Source of the DNA: UBA1952 sp965246855 | GTDB lineage: Bacteria > Bacteroidota > Bacteroidia > Chitinophagales > Chitinophagaceae | Direction of reading: 5' to 3' | Length of the DNA: 64,000 nt | NCBI GenBank assembly: GCA_965246855.1 | Contig: CBDFFP010000005.1 | Span: 434,001-498,000 of the forward strand | Shown: positions 54,101-62,029 of the stretch, one piece after another | How positions within the stretch are numbered: the first letter of the stretch is position 1 | How the letters are laid out: each line of letters begins with the position of its first letter | Notes under the pieces: generated by a model | The model's database searches: none | What the model saw: only the letters and a program-made list of their open reading frames with translations | What the model was told of the DNA's origin: nothing | Made by a program: the position numbers and the translations under genes

Positions 54101-54365
54101 CACAAAGCGTTCCTACGGAACGCGGACAGTGTGGAGTGTGGCCCTTCTTTTCTACCTACAAAGTGCTTCTACGGAACGCGGAAACGTAAAACACACATTA
54201 TGTGGGCTATCTTCTGGATAGGGTTTACGGAAGAAAGTGCCTGTCCCGGAGGGACGTTTTGTGGGGGAGAAACAGGGCCGCTCACCATCCGCGTTCCATA
54301 GAAACGCCTTGTGGGTATAAGATGCATATCGCCATTATCCGCGTTCCGTAGGAACGCTTTGTGAG
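54101..54365. repeat. Cluster of five REP-like palindromes
   Basis: Five copies of a short palindrome of the type GCGTTCCTACGGAACGC, some mutated, lie at about 54101, 54158, 54241 (GTCCCGGAGGGAC variant), 54288 and 54338, in both orientations. They fill the gap between the convergent M28 peptidase and sulfatase-like genes and share the CACAAAG/CTTTGTG flank. Confidence 0.8.
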
Positions 54366-54397
54366 CGGCAAAAACCACCCCATTCTTCATATTCTTT

Positions 54398-55870
54398 TTA
54401 CAACGTCAGCCCCGTCGCGTCTTTCAACAACACTGTTTTATCCGGCAGCAGCGGCAGCGAAATACCCAGCGCCTTGCCGTGTAAAATCCGGAAAACATTC
54501 ACCAACGTAACATCGTTGTGCCAGCCCACGTAGCTTTTGTCAGGATAATAAACCGCACAGAAATTCTGAAACTGCGCCGTATCATTTCCCGGTAGTTTTT
54601 CATTCCGGTAGCCATGATCGCCGATGAGAAGAATGATGGCATTGGGCGCGGATTGCTGAATGGCTGAAACCGCTTCCTCTACATATTTTAGCGCGCGGCG
54701 CGCATTGCCCCGGTAGCCTTCTATGTTGTTTTCCATAGACCACACAACCGAGCTGTCATAAGAAAGCCGTGTTCCGTTTGTCCCGAAATAAAAAGGTTGG
54801 TGCGGCAGATAGAAATGCGCATACACAAGCTGCGGACGCGTATCCTGCGCATCTTCCCTCAATGCCGCTATCAACTCCTCGTTCCGGCCAAATCCCGCGA
54901 ACCACTCTTTCTGAAGCTGTCCCGGGAAAAAGCGTTTTTCCAATAGCGGCCAAAGCAACTTGTTGCCCAGCGTCCCGGCGGGCAACGCAGCACAGCCTTC
55001 TACGAGCGGCAGATAACTTCCAAACGGTGGCTGACCCGCAATGGAAAAGACCGAGCGATTCTTGAAAACCGCCCCCGACTGCACGAAACTCTCCACAAAA
55101 ACATTATTGCGAATACATACCTGCGCCGCGTTGTAATCAGGAAAATGAATGGTCGCGTTGTTGGGGTAGGAGAGATAGGTTTCGTTCAGTGCGGAGGCAA
55201 TGGAAAAATGCGTTGCCGGGTAATTGCTGCGGGGATTTTGGGGAATAAAAAAGTCTTTTTCCCGTAAGAGAGAATCTGTGCTTTCGGTGGAGATACCGTT
55301 CCGCTGCAAGGCTTCCAGACTGCCCAACTCATCAAAAAGAAGGATGAAAAACGGCGCGGAAACGTGGCCTTTTAAAACGGGAGTTTTACCGCTTAAAATC
55401 CGTCTTGCCGAAGAAACACTCCGCGCATATTGCGCGCTGTTGAAAAGGAAGAGAACACCGAAAAGCAGGTTGAAAAAACGGTTCCACTTTTGGCGATTTT
55501 CGTCCGTCGTTTTGAAAAGAAGAACGCCCGCCAGCACGGCCAGTAGCAAAACATAAAAGAGTAGCGCCGGAACAGACGTCCAGCGACTTTCACCCCCAAT
55601 AGCCTTTAGGCGCAGGTAAGGATAATTCCAGTAGAGATAGATGGTCGCGAGAATCGTGGTGAGCAACGCAGCGAGGTGATTTTTTCGTAAAAAAATTCGC
55701 AACGCGCCAAACAGCAACAACATTCCTCCAAAGCAAATCCCCGCCAGCGCCAGCGCATCGCCCGCCATTGCCCGGCCAAAATAGATGTTCAGCGCATAGG
55801 CCGAAAAGCACAGCGGTAACAACGCGAGGTGGAGTGGCTTCTGGGAAAAGGCGGTGCGAATGATTTTCAC
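54398..55870 (-). CDS. Membrane sulfatase/phosphotransferase-like enzyme
   Basis: With GTG 55870 as start the product has 490 residues; TTG at 55882 overlaps a promoter-like element (see 55880) and is less likely. Five or so membrane segments fill the first 150 residues, followed by an alkaline-phosphatase-superfamily domain: FILLFDELGSLEALQ (metal-binding Asp), NYPATHFSIASALN, and LLIGDHGYRNE for the second metal site. Membrane-bound relatives move phosphoethanolamine or sulfate-like groups on lipids and glycans; the Thr/Ser nucleophile expected after FDELGS is not certain, so activity is not assigned. Confidence 0.72.
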   Translation of the reverse strand: MKIIRTAFSQKPLHLALLPLCFSAYALNIYFGRAMAGDALALAGICFGGMLLLFGALRIFLRKNHLAALLTTILATIYLYWNYPYLRLKAIGGESRWTSVPALLFYVLLLAVLAGVLLFKTTDENRQKWNRFFNLLFGVLFLFNSAQYARSVSSARRILSGKTPVLKGHVSAPFFILLFDELGSLEALQRNGISTESTDSLLREKDFFIPQNPRSNYPATHFSIASALNETYLSYPNNATIHFPDYNAAQVCIRNNVFVESFVQSGAVFKNRSVFSIAGQPPFGSYLPLVEGCAALPAGTLGNKLLWPLLEKRFFPGQLQKEWFAGFGRNEELIAALREDAQDTRPQLVYAHFYLPHQPFYFGTNGTRLSYDSSVVWSMENNIEGYRGNARRALKYVEEAVSAIQQSAPNAIILLIGDHGYRNEKLPGNDTAQFQNFCAVYYPDKSYVGWHNDVTLVNVFRILHGKALGISLPLLPDKTVLLKDATGLTL

Positions 55871-55879
55871 GGAGAAGCG

Positions 55880-55886
55880 CAAATTA
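55880..55886 (-). promoter_or_regulatory. -7-like element of sulfatase-like gene, nearly leaderless
   Basis: The minus strand reads CCTAATTTGCGC, identical over 12 bp to the element at 9955-9966. It lies only about 10 bp before GTG 55870, implying a very short mRNA leader. Confidence 0.4.
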
Positions 55887-55945
55887 GGCCGGATAGAAAC
55901 GTCAAATCCACACTCCCTATTCCCTCATCCCTTGTACCTAATACC

Positions 55946-55953
55946 TATTTTCG
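55946..55953 (+). promoter_or_regulatory. Candidate -7 box of fabK-like gene
   Basis: TATTTTCG (one change from TAnnTTTG) ends 5 bp before the start codon at 55959, another nearly leaderless layout. Confidence 0.3.
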
Positions 55954-55958
55954 CGCCT

Positions 55959-56921
55959 ATGCAAACCACCGCGCCTTTCGCCAACCGTATCACCCGGCTT
56001 TTCAACATTCAATACCCCATTATTCAGGCCGGAATGATTTGGGCATCGGGCTGGGAACTGGCTTCTGCCGTCTCCAACGCAGGCGGACTGGGCATCCTCG
56101 GCGCGGGCAGTATGTACCCGGCGCAACTGCGGGAGAATGTGCAGAAATGCAAGGCCGCAACAAACAAACCTTTCGCGGTAAATCTGCCCCTCCTATATCC
56201 CGACATTGACGAACATGTCGCTATCATTTTAGAAGAAAAAGTACCCATCGTTTTCACCTCCGCAGGCAACCCCAAAACGTGGACAGGCAAGTTGAAAGAA
56301 GCCGGAATTACCGTCGTGCACGTCGTCAGCTCCGCGAAGTTTGCGAAGAAAAGCGCCGACGCGGGCGTGGATGCGGTTGTAGCCGAAGGCTTTGAAGCGG
56401 GCGGCCACAATGGCCGCGAAGAAACCACCACGCTCTGCCTGATTCCTCCCGTGCGCGAAGCGGTGAATATTCCGGTCATTGCTGCGGGCGGCATTGCCAC
56501 TGGAAGGCAGATGTTTGCCGTCATGGCGCTCGGTGCGGAAGGCGCGCAAATCGGCTCCCGCTTTGTAGCTACGCCCGAAGCATCCAGTCATCTTGCTTTC
56601 AAGGAAGCGATTGTAGCAGCGAGCGAAGGCGACACGCTTCTTTCCCTTAAAAAACTAACGCCGGTGCGGCTGTTGAAAAACGCCTTTCAGCAGCGCGTGC
56701 TGGCCGCCGAAGCGGGTGGGGCAGATGAGGCAACCCTCACGGAGATTTTGGGCCGGGGCCGTGCTAAGCTGGGCATGTGGGAAGGCGATACAACCGAAGG
56801 AGAATTGGAAATCGGGCAGGTGAGCGCGCTGATACAAGATATTGTTCCTGCCGGAGAATTGGTGAACCGCATTTGGGAGGAGTTCCGACTGGCGGTGGAA
56901 GCGCCTTTTTATTTTTCCTGA
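55959..56921 (+). CDS. fabK: FabK-like enoyl-ACP reductase / nitronate monooxygenase family
   Basis: The 320-residue FMN TIM barrel matches the nitronate monooxygenase/FabK family: YPIIQAGMIWASGWELASAV, SNAGGLGILGAG, the EGFEAGGHNG loop with His150, PVIAAGGIATGRQM and GAQIGSRFVATPEA for phosphate binding. Length and the FabK-like N-terminus favour FabK, and the next genes are acpP and fabF. FabK reduces enoyl-ACP in fatty-acid elongation as a flavin enzyme. The assignment between FabK and nitronate monooxygenase rests on context. An upstream frame to 55854 is not needed. Confidence 0.68.
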   Translation: MQTTAPFANRITRLFNIQYPIIQAGMIWASGWELASAVSNAGGLGILGAGSMYPAQLRENVQKCKAATNKPFAVNLPLLYPDIDEHVAIILEEKVPIVFTSAGNPKTWTGKLKEAGITVVHVVSSAKFAKKSADAGVDAVVAEGFEAGGHNGREETTTLCLIPPVREAVNIPVIAAGGIATGRQMFAVMALGAEGAQIGSRFVATPEASSHLAFKEAIVAASEGDTLLSLKKLTPVRLLKNAFQQRVLAAEAGGADEATLTEILGRGRAKLGMWEGDTTEGELEIGQVSALIQDIVPAGELVNRIWEEFRLAVEAPFYFS

Positions 56922-56980
56922 ACATCAAGCAAGCAATTTAAAACCTACCACAAGGGTCCGAAGCAGTTTCGGTCATAATA

Positions 56981-57047
56981 TTTTGTCATCCTGAAAGGAT
57001 CTTAGCGGACGCAAGCCGATAAGTTCCCCTTCGGGGATAACAAAAAA
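56981..57047. repeat. Dispersed inverted-repeat element
   Basis: TTTTGTCATCCTGAAAGGAT at the left end and CCCCTTCGGGGATAACAAAA at the right end are imperfect inverted repeats around GACGCAAGCCG. Same class as 45821-45895. It separates the FabK-like gene from the acpP promoter. Confidence 0.75.
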
Positions 57048-57155
57048 TTATTGGGAGTCTCCTCACTCCGGCGCGCCTTTTACACCCTTTTCCAACGCGC
57101 CAAAAGCGATTTTGAAAAAAGAATCTTTTCCCGCGCGGATATTGTCCCCAAAAAC

Positions 57156-57163
57156 TATTTTTG
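57156..57163 (+). promoter_or_regulatory. acpP -7 box
   Basis: TATTTTTG matches TAnnTTTG exactly and lies 34 bp before the acpP start codon. Confidence 0.5.
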
Positions 57164-57197
57164 CACCTTCTTTTCAAAAACCAATCCCCTCAAAACC

Positions 57198-57434
57198 ATG
57201 TCTGAAATCGCAATCCGGGTAAAGAAAATTATCGTCGATAAACTCGGCGTGGACGAAGGCGACGTCGTGCCAGAAGCGTCTTTTACCAACGACCTCGGCG
57301 CCGACTCTCTTGATACCGTAGAACTCATCATGGAGTTCGAAAAAGAATTCAACATCTCCATTCCTGACGAACAGGCTGAAACCATCACTACCGTAGGCCA
57401 GGCTGTTTCTTACCTCGAAGAACACGTAAAGTAA
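57198..57434 (+). CDS. acpP: Acyl carrier protein
   Basis: The 78-residue acidic protein has the phosphopantetheine site GADSLD with Ser37 (NDLGADSLDTVELIMEFEKE). It carries growing acyl chains on a 4'-phosphopantetheine arm in fatty-acid synthesis and is made in large amounts. An open frame upstream to 57051 is not supported. A long perfect hairpin separates it from fabF, which may tune the acpP:fabF ratio. Confidence 0.97.
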   Translation: MSEIAIRVKKIIVDKLGVDEGDVVPEASFTNDLGADSLDTVELIMEFEKEFNISIPDEQAETITTVGQAVSYLEEHVK

Positions 57435-57444
57435 TTTTTAGTAG

Positions 57445-57510
57445 AAAGTCTAAAGACAAAAGACAAAAGAGCAAAAACGTCTTCTCTTTCGTCTTTTGTC
57501 TTTAGACTTT
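57445..57510 (+). ncRNA. Long hairpin in the acpP-fabF spacer
   Basis: AAAGTCTAAAGACAAAAGAC (57445-57464) is mirrored perfectly at 57491-57510, and AAAGAG/CTCTTT extends the stem inward. The RNA stem of 20-26 bp begins 11 bp after the acpP stop and ends 30 bp before fabF. It could be a processing site, a stabiliser of the acpP mRNA or a partial terminator. RNase III, whose gene is two positions downstream, cuts stems of this length. Confidence 0.6.
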
Positions 57511-57539
57511 TGTCTCCACTTCTCTCCCGCAAACCGCAT

Positions 57540-58802
57540 ATGACCATCTCCCTGAAACGCGTTGTCGTTACGGGCATTGGCGCCCTGACGCCCCTTGGCA
57601 ATAACGTTCCCGATTACTGGAACGGCTTGCTCGCGGGCGTTTCCGGCGCGGGGCCGATTACGCAGTTTGACGTGACGAAGTTTAAAACCAAGTTCGCCTG
57701 CGAGCTAAAGGGTTTTAGCGCAGAGAACTATTTTGACCGCAAGGAAGCCCGCAAGCTGGACCGCTTTTCCCAAATTGCCGTTGTAGCCGCCGAAGAGGCT
57801 GTAAAGATGGCGGGCATTGACGTGGAAGGCAGCATCAACAAAGAGCGCGTGGGCGTGGTGTGGGCATCGGGCATCGGCGGGATGATTACGTTTATTGAGG
57901 AGATGAAGAACTTTTTCGGGGGCGAGGGTACGCCGCGCTTCAATCCGTTCTTTATTCCCAAGATGATTCTGGACATTGCCTCCGGCCATATCTCCATGAA
58001 GTATGGCTTTATGGGGCCGAATTACGCTACGGTTTCTGCCTGCGCATCCGCCACCAACGCCTTGATTGATGCGTTCAACCTGATTCGTCTTGGCAAGGCC
58101 GACGCCATTATTGCGGGCGGTTCCGAGGCGGTGATTACCGAAGCGGGCGTAGGCGGATTTAATGCGATGAAAGCCCTTTCGGAGCGCAACGACACGCCGG
58201 AAACCGCTTCCCGCCCGTTTGACAAAGACCGCGACGGCTTTGTGCTGGGCGAAGGCTCCGGCGCGCTGGTGCTGGAAGAACTGGAACACGCCAAACGGCG
58301 CGGCGCAACCATTTTGGGCGAAGTAGCAGGCGGCGGCATGAGTGCGGATGCCTATCACCTCACGGCTCCGCACCCCGAAGGCCGGGGCGTAATCAACGTG
58401 ATGCGCGCCGCTTTGGAAGACGCCAATATGAAGGCAGAAGATATTGACTACATCAATGTTCACGGCACCTCTACGCCGCTGGGCGACGTGGCGGAATTGC
58501 TGGCCATTCAGCGCGTTTTTGGCGAACATGCCTACCATCTCAACGTCTCTTCTACCAAGAGCATGACGGGCCACCTGCTGGGCGGCGCGGGCGCAATTGA
58601 AGCGATTGCGGCGCTGAAAGCCGTGATGCACGATGCCGTTCCGCCGACCATCAACCACTTTACCGACGACCCGGAAATTGACCCGAAGCTGAACCTCACG
58701 TTCAACAAAGCCGAACACCGGACAGTGCGCGCCGCCCTGAGCAACACCTTCGGCTTTGGCGGCCACAACGCGACGGCGATTTTCAAGAAATACGAAGCAT
58801 AG
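57540..58802 (+). CDS. fabF: Beta-ketoacyl-ACP synthase II
   Basis: The 420-residue thiolase-fold enzyme has the Cys-His-His triad: Cys168 in TVSACASATNA, His308 in VHGTSTPLGD and His345 in KSMTGHLLGG. It condenses malonyl-ACP with acyl-ACP to lengthen fatty acids. Start ATG 57540 is preferred over an upstream in-frame start at 57510, which would lie in the hairpin. It follows acpP and precedes rnc by 12 bp, the classic acpP-fabF-rnc order. Confidence 0.97.
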   Translation: MTISLKRVVVTGIGALTPLGNNVPDYWNGLLAGVSGAGPITQFDVTKFKTKFACELKGFSAENYFDRKEARKLDRFSQIAVVAAEEAVKMAGIDVEGSINKERVGVVWASGIGGMITFIEEMKNFFGGEGTPRFNPFFIPKMILDIASGHISMKYGFMGPNYATVSACASATNALIDAFNLIRLGKADAIIAGGSEAVITEAGVGGFNAMKALSERNDTPETASRPFDKDRDGFVLGEGSGALVLEELEHAKRRGATILGEVAGGGMSADAYHLTAPHPEGRGVINVMRAALEDANMKAEDIDYINVHGTSTPLGDVAELLAIQRVFGEHAYHLNVSSTKSMTGHLLGGAGAIEAIAALKAVMHDAVPPTINHFTDDPEIDPKLNLTFNKAEHRTVRAALSNTFGFGGHNATAIFKKYEA

Positions 58803-58814
58803 CGTCTGAGGTTT

Positions 58815-59528
58815 ATGGCGGGTATTCTGGCGCGTTTCCGTCATCTTTTTAAAAGTCCGCAGGCCCTTGCCTACCAATTGGAACCGGTGCTGGGCTTTCG
58901 TCCGCGCTATCTGCCCTACTATGAATCGGCCCTCACGCACCGCTCCATAAACGAAACGATGGCCGCCAACAACGAACGGCTGGAATTTCTGGGCGATGCC
59001 TTTCTGGGCGCTGTCGTGGCGGAGTATCTCTTCAAGAAATACCCCGCCGAAGACGAAGGCTTTCTCACCGAACTGCGCTCCCGTATTGTGTGCCGCGAAT
59101 CCCTGAACAGCATTGCGCTGCAAATGGGGCTGGATAAGCTGATACAATACAATCAGGCAGACCGCGCGCTGGGCCGTTCCCACATCTTCGGCAACGCACT
59201 GGAAGCACTTGTGGGCGCTATCTACCTCGACAAAGGCTACGAGCGCACCTGCCGTTTCATCCTCAAAGTTTTGCTCCGCAACTACGTGGATATTGACACC
59301 GTAGCCAAGACGGAAACCAACTTTAAAAACAAGCTCCTCAGCCTTGCGCAGCGGCGCGGCGAGCCGATGGAATACGTCCTGCTTTCCGACAAGCAGGAAG
59401 GCGCGCGGCGCATTTTTACCGTGGCCGTCACGATAAGTGGAAAAGAAATAGCGCAGGGCACAGGCTACACCAAAAAAGCCGCGAGCCAGATGGCCTCGCA
59501 GAAGGCGCTCGAAGTGTTGGGGGAATAG
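58815..59528 (+). CDS. rnc: Ribonuclease III
   Basis: The 237-residue product has the RNase III signature NERLEFLGDAF (53-63), a second catalytic block GNALEALVGAIYLDKG, and a dsRNA-binding domain at about 163-235 ending YTKKAASQMASQKALEVL. It cleaves double-stranded RNA in rRNA and mRNA maturation. The 12-bp gap to fabF indicates co-transcription, so the upstream long hairpin (57445-57510) might be an autoregulatory target. Confidence 0.95.
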   Translation: MAGILARFRHLFKSPQALAYQLEPVLGFRPRYLPYYESALTHRSINETMAANNERLEFLGDAFLGAVVAEYLFKKYPAEDEGFLTELRSRIVCRESLNSIALQMGLDKLIQYNQADRALGRSHIFGNALEALVGAIYLDKGYERTCRFILKVLLRNYVDIDTVAKTETNFKNKLLSLAQRRGEPMEYVLLSDKQEGARRIFTVAVTISGKEIAQGTGYTKKAASQMASQKALEVLGE

Positions 59529-59553
59529 CGGCTTTCGGTCTCAAATTTGTGCC

Positions 59554-60678
59554 ATGATGGAACCGCTTCCGCTGAAAACCGATTGGGAATCCAAGGCTGT
59601 TATGAAGCAGTGCATTGCAGCCAACAAAGGCCTTGCATTGCTTAACGGGCGCTGTGCAACCATTCCAAACGAGCAGATTCTCATCAACACCCTTTCGCTT
59701 CAGGAAGCAAAGGACAGCTCCGCCATCGAGAACATTATTACGACGCACGACGAGCTTTATAAAGCGCAGCTTTTTGAAAAATTCTTCAACAATCCGGCGG
59801 CAAAAGAAGTGAGCCGTTATGCAGAAGCACTTAAAGAGGGCTTTGCGCTGGTGCGTAAAAATCAACTGATTACCAACAGTACCATCCTGCACATTCAGCG
59901 CATTCTGGAAGAAAACGATGCCGGATATAGAAGGCAACCCGGGACGGCACTGGTAAATGAAAAGACAGGCGAGACTGTTTACACACCGCCGCAAGACCAC
60001 GCTACTATTGTTAGCAGCATGGAAAATCTGGTGAACTTCATCAACGATGCTGACCTTTCAGATGCTGACCCACTCGTGAAAATGGCGATTCTGCATCACC
60101 GCTTTGAAACCATCCATCCTTTCTACGACGGCAATGGCCGCACAGGGCGCATCCTGAACATTCTGTACCTCGTAAAAGAAGAATTGATAAGCCTGCCCAT
60201 TCTCTACCTCAGCCGCTACATCATTCAATATAAAGGCGACTATTACCGGCTGCTGCAAAAAGTACGCGAGGAGAATGATTGGGAAGAGTGGATTTTGTTT
60301 ATGGTAAAAGGCGTAGAAGAAACAGCACGTCAAACCCTGACTTTGATAGACGGCATCAAAACGATTATGCAGGATTACAAAGTGCGCCTCCGGAAAGAGC
60401 TTCCTAAAATATACAGCCAAGACTTGCTGAACAACCTGTTCAAGCATCCCTACACCAAGATTGAGTTCATGGAGAACGACCTGACTGTGCAACGTAAAAC
60501 TGCCGCCAAGTACTTGAATATGCTGGTGGCCCATGGTTTTCTAAGCAAAACCAAAATCGGTATCACCAACTTCTACGTTAACGATGTACTCTACAACTTT
60601 TTTCTTGACGGCCATACGCCGCGCCAAGTTACCGACCCCATCAAAACCATTCACAAAGACTCAAGCGCCTTTTTATAA
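59554..60678 (+). CDS. Fic-domain protein (AMP-transferase), class II
   Basis: The 374-residue product has an N-terminal inhibitory helix with SSAIEN (residues 55-60), matching the (S/T)xxxE(G/N) motif of class II Fic proteins in which the Glu blocks ATP, and the catalytic motif HPFYDGNGRTGR (188-199). C-terminal residues 275-350 look like a winged helix (TVQRKTAAKYLNMLVAHGFL). Fic enzymes attach AMP to target proteins; this layout is widespread in bacteria and often has unknown targets. It is monocistronic, followed by palindromic array F. Confidence 0.9.
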   Translation: MMEPLPLKTDWESKAVMKQCIAANKGLALLNGRCATIPNEQILINTLSLQEAKDSSAIENIITTHDELYKAQLFEKFFNNPAAKEVSRYAEALKEGFALVRKNQLITNSTILHIQRILEENDAGYRRQPGTALVNEKTGETVYTPPQDHATIVSSMENLVNFINDADLSDADPLVKMAILHHRFETIHPFYDGNGRTGRILNILYLVKEELISLPILYLSRYIIQYKGDYYRLLQKVREENDWEEWILFMVKGVEETARQTLTLIDGIKTIMQDYKVRLRKELPKIYSQDLLNNLFKHPYTKIEFMENDLTVQRKTAAKYLNMLVAHGFLSKTKIGITNFYVNDVLYNFFLDGHTPRQVTDPIKTIHKDSSAFL

Positions 60679-60682
60679 TCCC

Positions 60683-60766
60683 CTTATGTACCCGTTTTGG
60701 CGTTTTGGGTACATAAGCCCGACCTTATGTACCCATTTTCGCGTTTTGGGTACATAAGGGCGCAAC
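60683..60766. repeat. Palindromic array F (about 21-bp step)
   Basis: Four half-units alternate: CTTATGTACCCGTTTTGGCG and its near reverse complement starting TTTGGGTACATAAG, giving two 35-bp palindromes 41 bp apart. Each half-unit is 20-21 bp. It follows the Fic stop by 4 bp and could also end transcription. GTAC lies in every half-unit, as in array G across the next gene. Confidence 0.85.
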
Positions 60767-60815
60767 ACCGGTGCGCTAAATCAAAAAGAAGCAGGAAAAC
60801 CAATTCCTCCTGCTC

Positions 60816-61517
60816 TCACGACCGATACTTAATACCCAACTGCTCCGAAAGCTGGGGGAATTTGCGCAACGCAATCTTCGCCGTCGCCCGGAAATCCTTT
60901 ATCCACGGCTTCAAGACTTCGTAGAGTGCGGTGCGGGCAGCAGTAGCCCCTTGCGCCTCGCCCGTTTCCTTCGCCTGCGCCGCTTCCAGCGTGTTCAGGC
61001 TTTCAAAAGCCGCTTGCTGCGCCGTCATTTCGGCAGCAGTTACACCCTTCGTCCCGATGGCAGCCTCCCAGGCGGCATCGTTCAGCAGATTGGTGTAAAA
61101 AAGAAAGGCCTGCGCCGCATAGGCGGCGTGGGTGCGGGCGCGCCTGCCCTTGAGGCCCAGCCCCGTGCGGGCCGCTTCGTCTCCCGCAAACACCATTCGC
61201 GCATAGCCCAGATGGTCTATGTATTCCTTGTGCATCGCCTTCCGGGCAGCATTATAATCGGCAGTGCTTTGGTATTGCTCCCCCTGCTCTTTGCGCTGCG
61301 CAATGTTCAGGTCGGTCAGCAGGTCAAGGTCGGCCAGCTTTTGCTGAATCGCCGCCACCGTATAGCCCCGGTTTTGCAACTCGGCCCACACATTCGGTAG
61401 CTGCGCATTGGTCAGCAGCACCTTCGCCTTAGAAATATACCGGTCAAGCTTGTCGGCCTGCGGGTTATAGGGGCGGCTGTTGCCACCAGAGGAGGAAGAA
61501 GCGTTGGCGTCAAGCAT
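60816..61517 (-). CDS. Helical protein of unknown function, common Bacteroidetes type
   Basis: Start at 61517 gives 233 residues; the open frame to 61574 adds a hydrophobic stretch that overlaps the repeat side and is unlikely. It is rich in Ala, Leu and Glu and mostly helical. The C-terminus (LKPWIKDFRATAKIALRKFP then QLSEQLGIK) matches a type I remember from many Bacteroidetes genomes annotated hypothetical. No catalytic motif. It is bracketed by arrays F and G, whose units both centre on GTAC. Confidence 0.65.
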   Translation of the reverse strand: MLDANASSSSGGNSRPYNPQADKLDRYISKAKVLLTNAQLPNVWAELQNRGYTVAAIQQKLADLDLLTDLNIAQRKEQGEQYQSTADYNAARKAMHKEYIDHLGYARMVFAGDEAARTGLGLKGRRARTHAAYAAQAFLFYTNLLNDAAWEAAIGTKGVTAAEMTAQQAAFESLNTLEAAQAKETGEAQGATAARTALYEVLKPWIKDFRATAKIALRKFPQLSEQLGIKYRS

Positions 61518-61610
61518 AAGAAAGATTTTTGGGAGAAAAAAAGCACGTTTACAAGCCAAAACGACACAGCACAACAGGGAAAAACAGGTGTGTATGGTTC
61601 TAAGGAAGCA

Positions 61611-61850
61611 ATGTACCAGTTATTTATTGCAATGTAGCAGCTTTGAAAGCCAATGTACTAACTACTTTTTGAATTGTACCTGCTTTAAAACCTGATGTAC
61701 CAATTATTTTTGTCGTTGTACTAAATTTTAATAGCGATGTGTTAACTAGTTTTATCATTGTACTAGCTTTAAAAATTTATGTACCGGTTATTTTTTGCAT
61801 TGTACCGATTTTTTAGAATGATGTACCAGCTATTTTCATCATTGTACCGC
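61611..61850. repeat. 21-bp-periodic array G
   Basis: Eleven full 21-bp units and a partial one, all beginning WTGTACY or a variant, e.g. ATGTACCAGCTATTTTCATCA and TTGTACCGATTTTTTAGAAT(G). The step is exactly 21 bp throughout. Units starting ATGTAC and TTGTAC tend to alternate. It is AT-rich compared with its surroundings and lies upstream of both the helical-protein gene (minus) and the NYN gene (plus). Confidence 0.93.
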
Positions 61851-61888
61851 AGAAATACGCTTCTGTATCCCTTTCGCTCAAGGAAGAA

Positions 61889-61930
61889 CGTTATCCCGAC
61901 GAAGGAGGGATCTGCTGACGCTGAATAGCT
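61889..61930. repeat. Half of dispersed inverted-repeat element
   Basis: TTATCCCGACGAAGGAGGGA and CTGCTGACGCTGAATAG match one end and core of the TTTGTCATCC-type element; the other half is missing. Confidence 0.45.
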
Positions 61931-62017
61931 TCACCAAAAACAGCTTTCATCGGGACAAACTTCCCCGCTGCGCCCGAGATAAACCATTGTGGACCCTCGT
62001 CCCGGTTACTCAGTCCC

Positions 62018-62025
62018 TACTTTCG
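62018..62025 (+). promoter_or_regulatory. Candidate -7 box of NYN gene
   Basis: TACTTTCG ends 4 bp before the start codon, a nearly leaderless layout like those of hsdM and the fabK-like gene. Confidence 0.3.
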
Positions 62026-62029
62026 CCGC

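Noticed and set aside
57705..59183. 492-codon frame opposite fabF and rnc
   Set aside because: Spans two real genes on the other strand and shows no domain.
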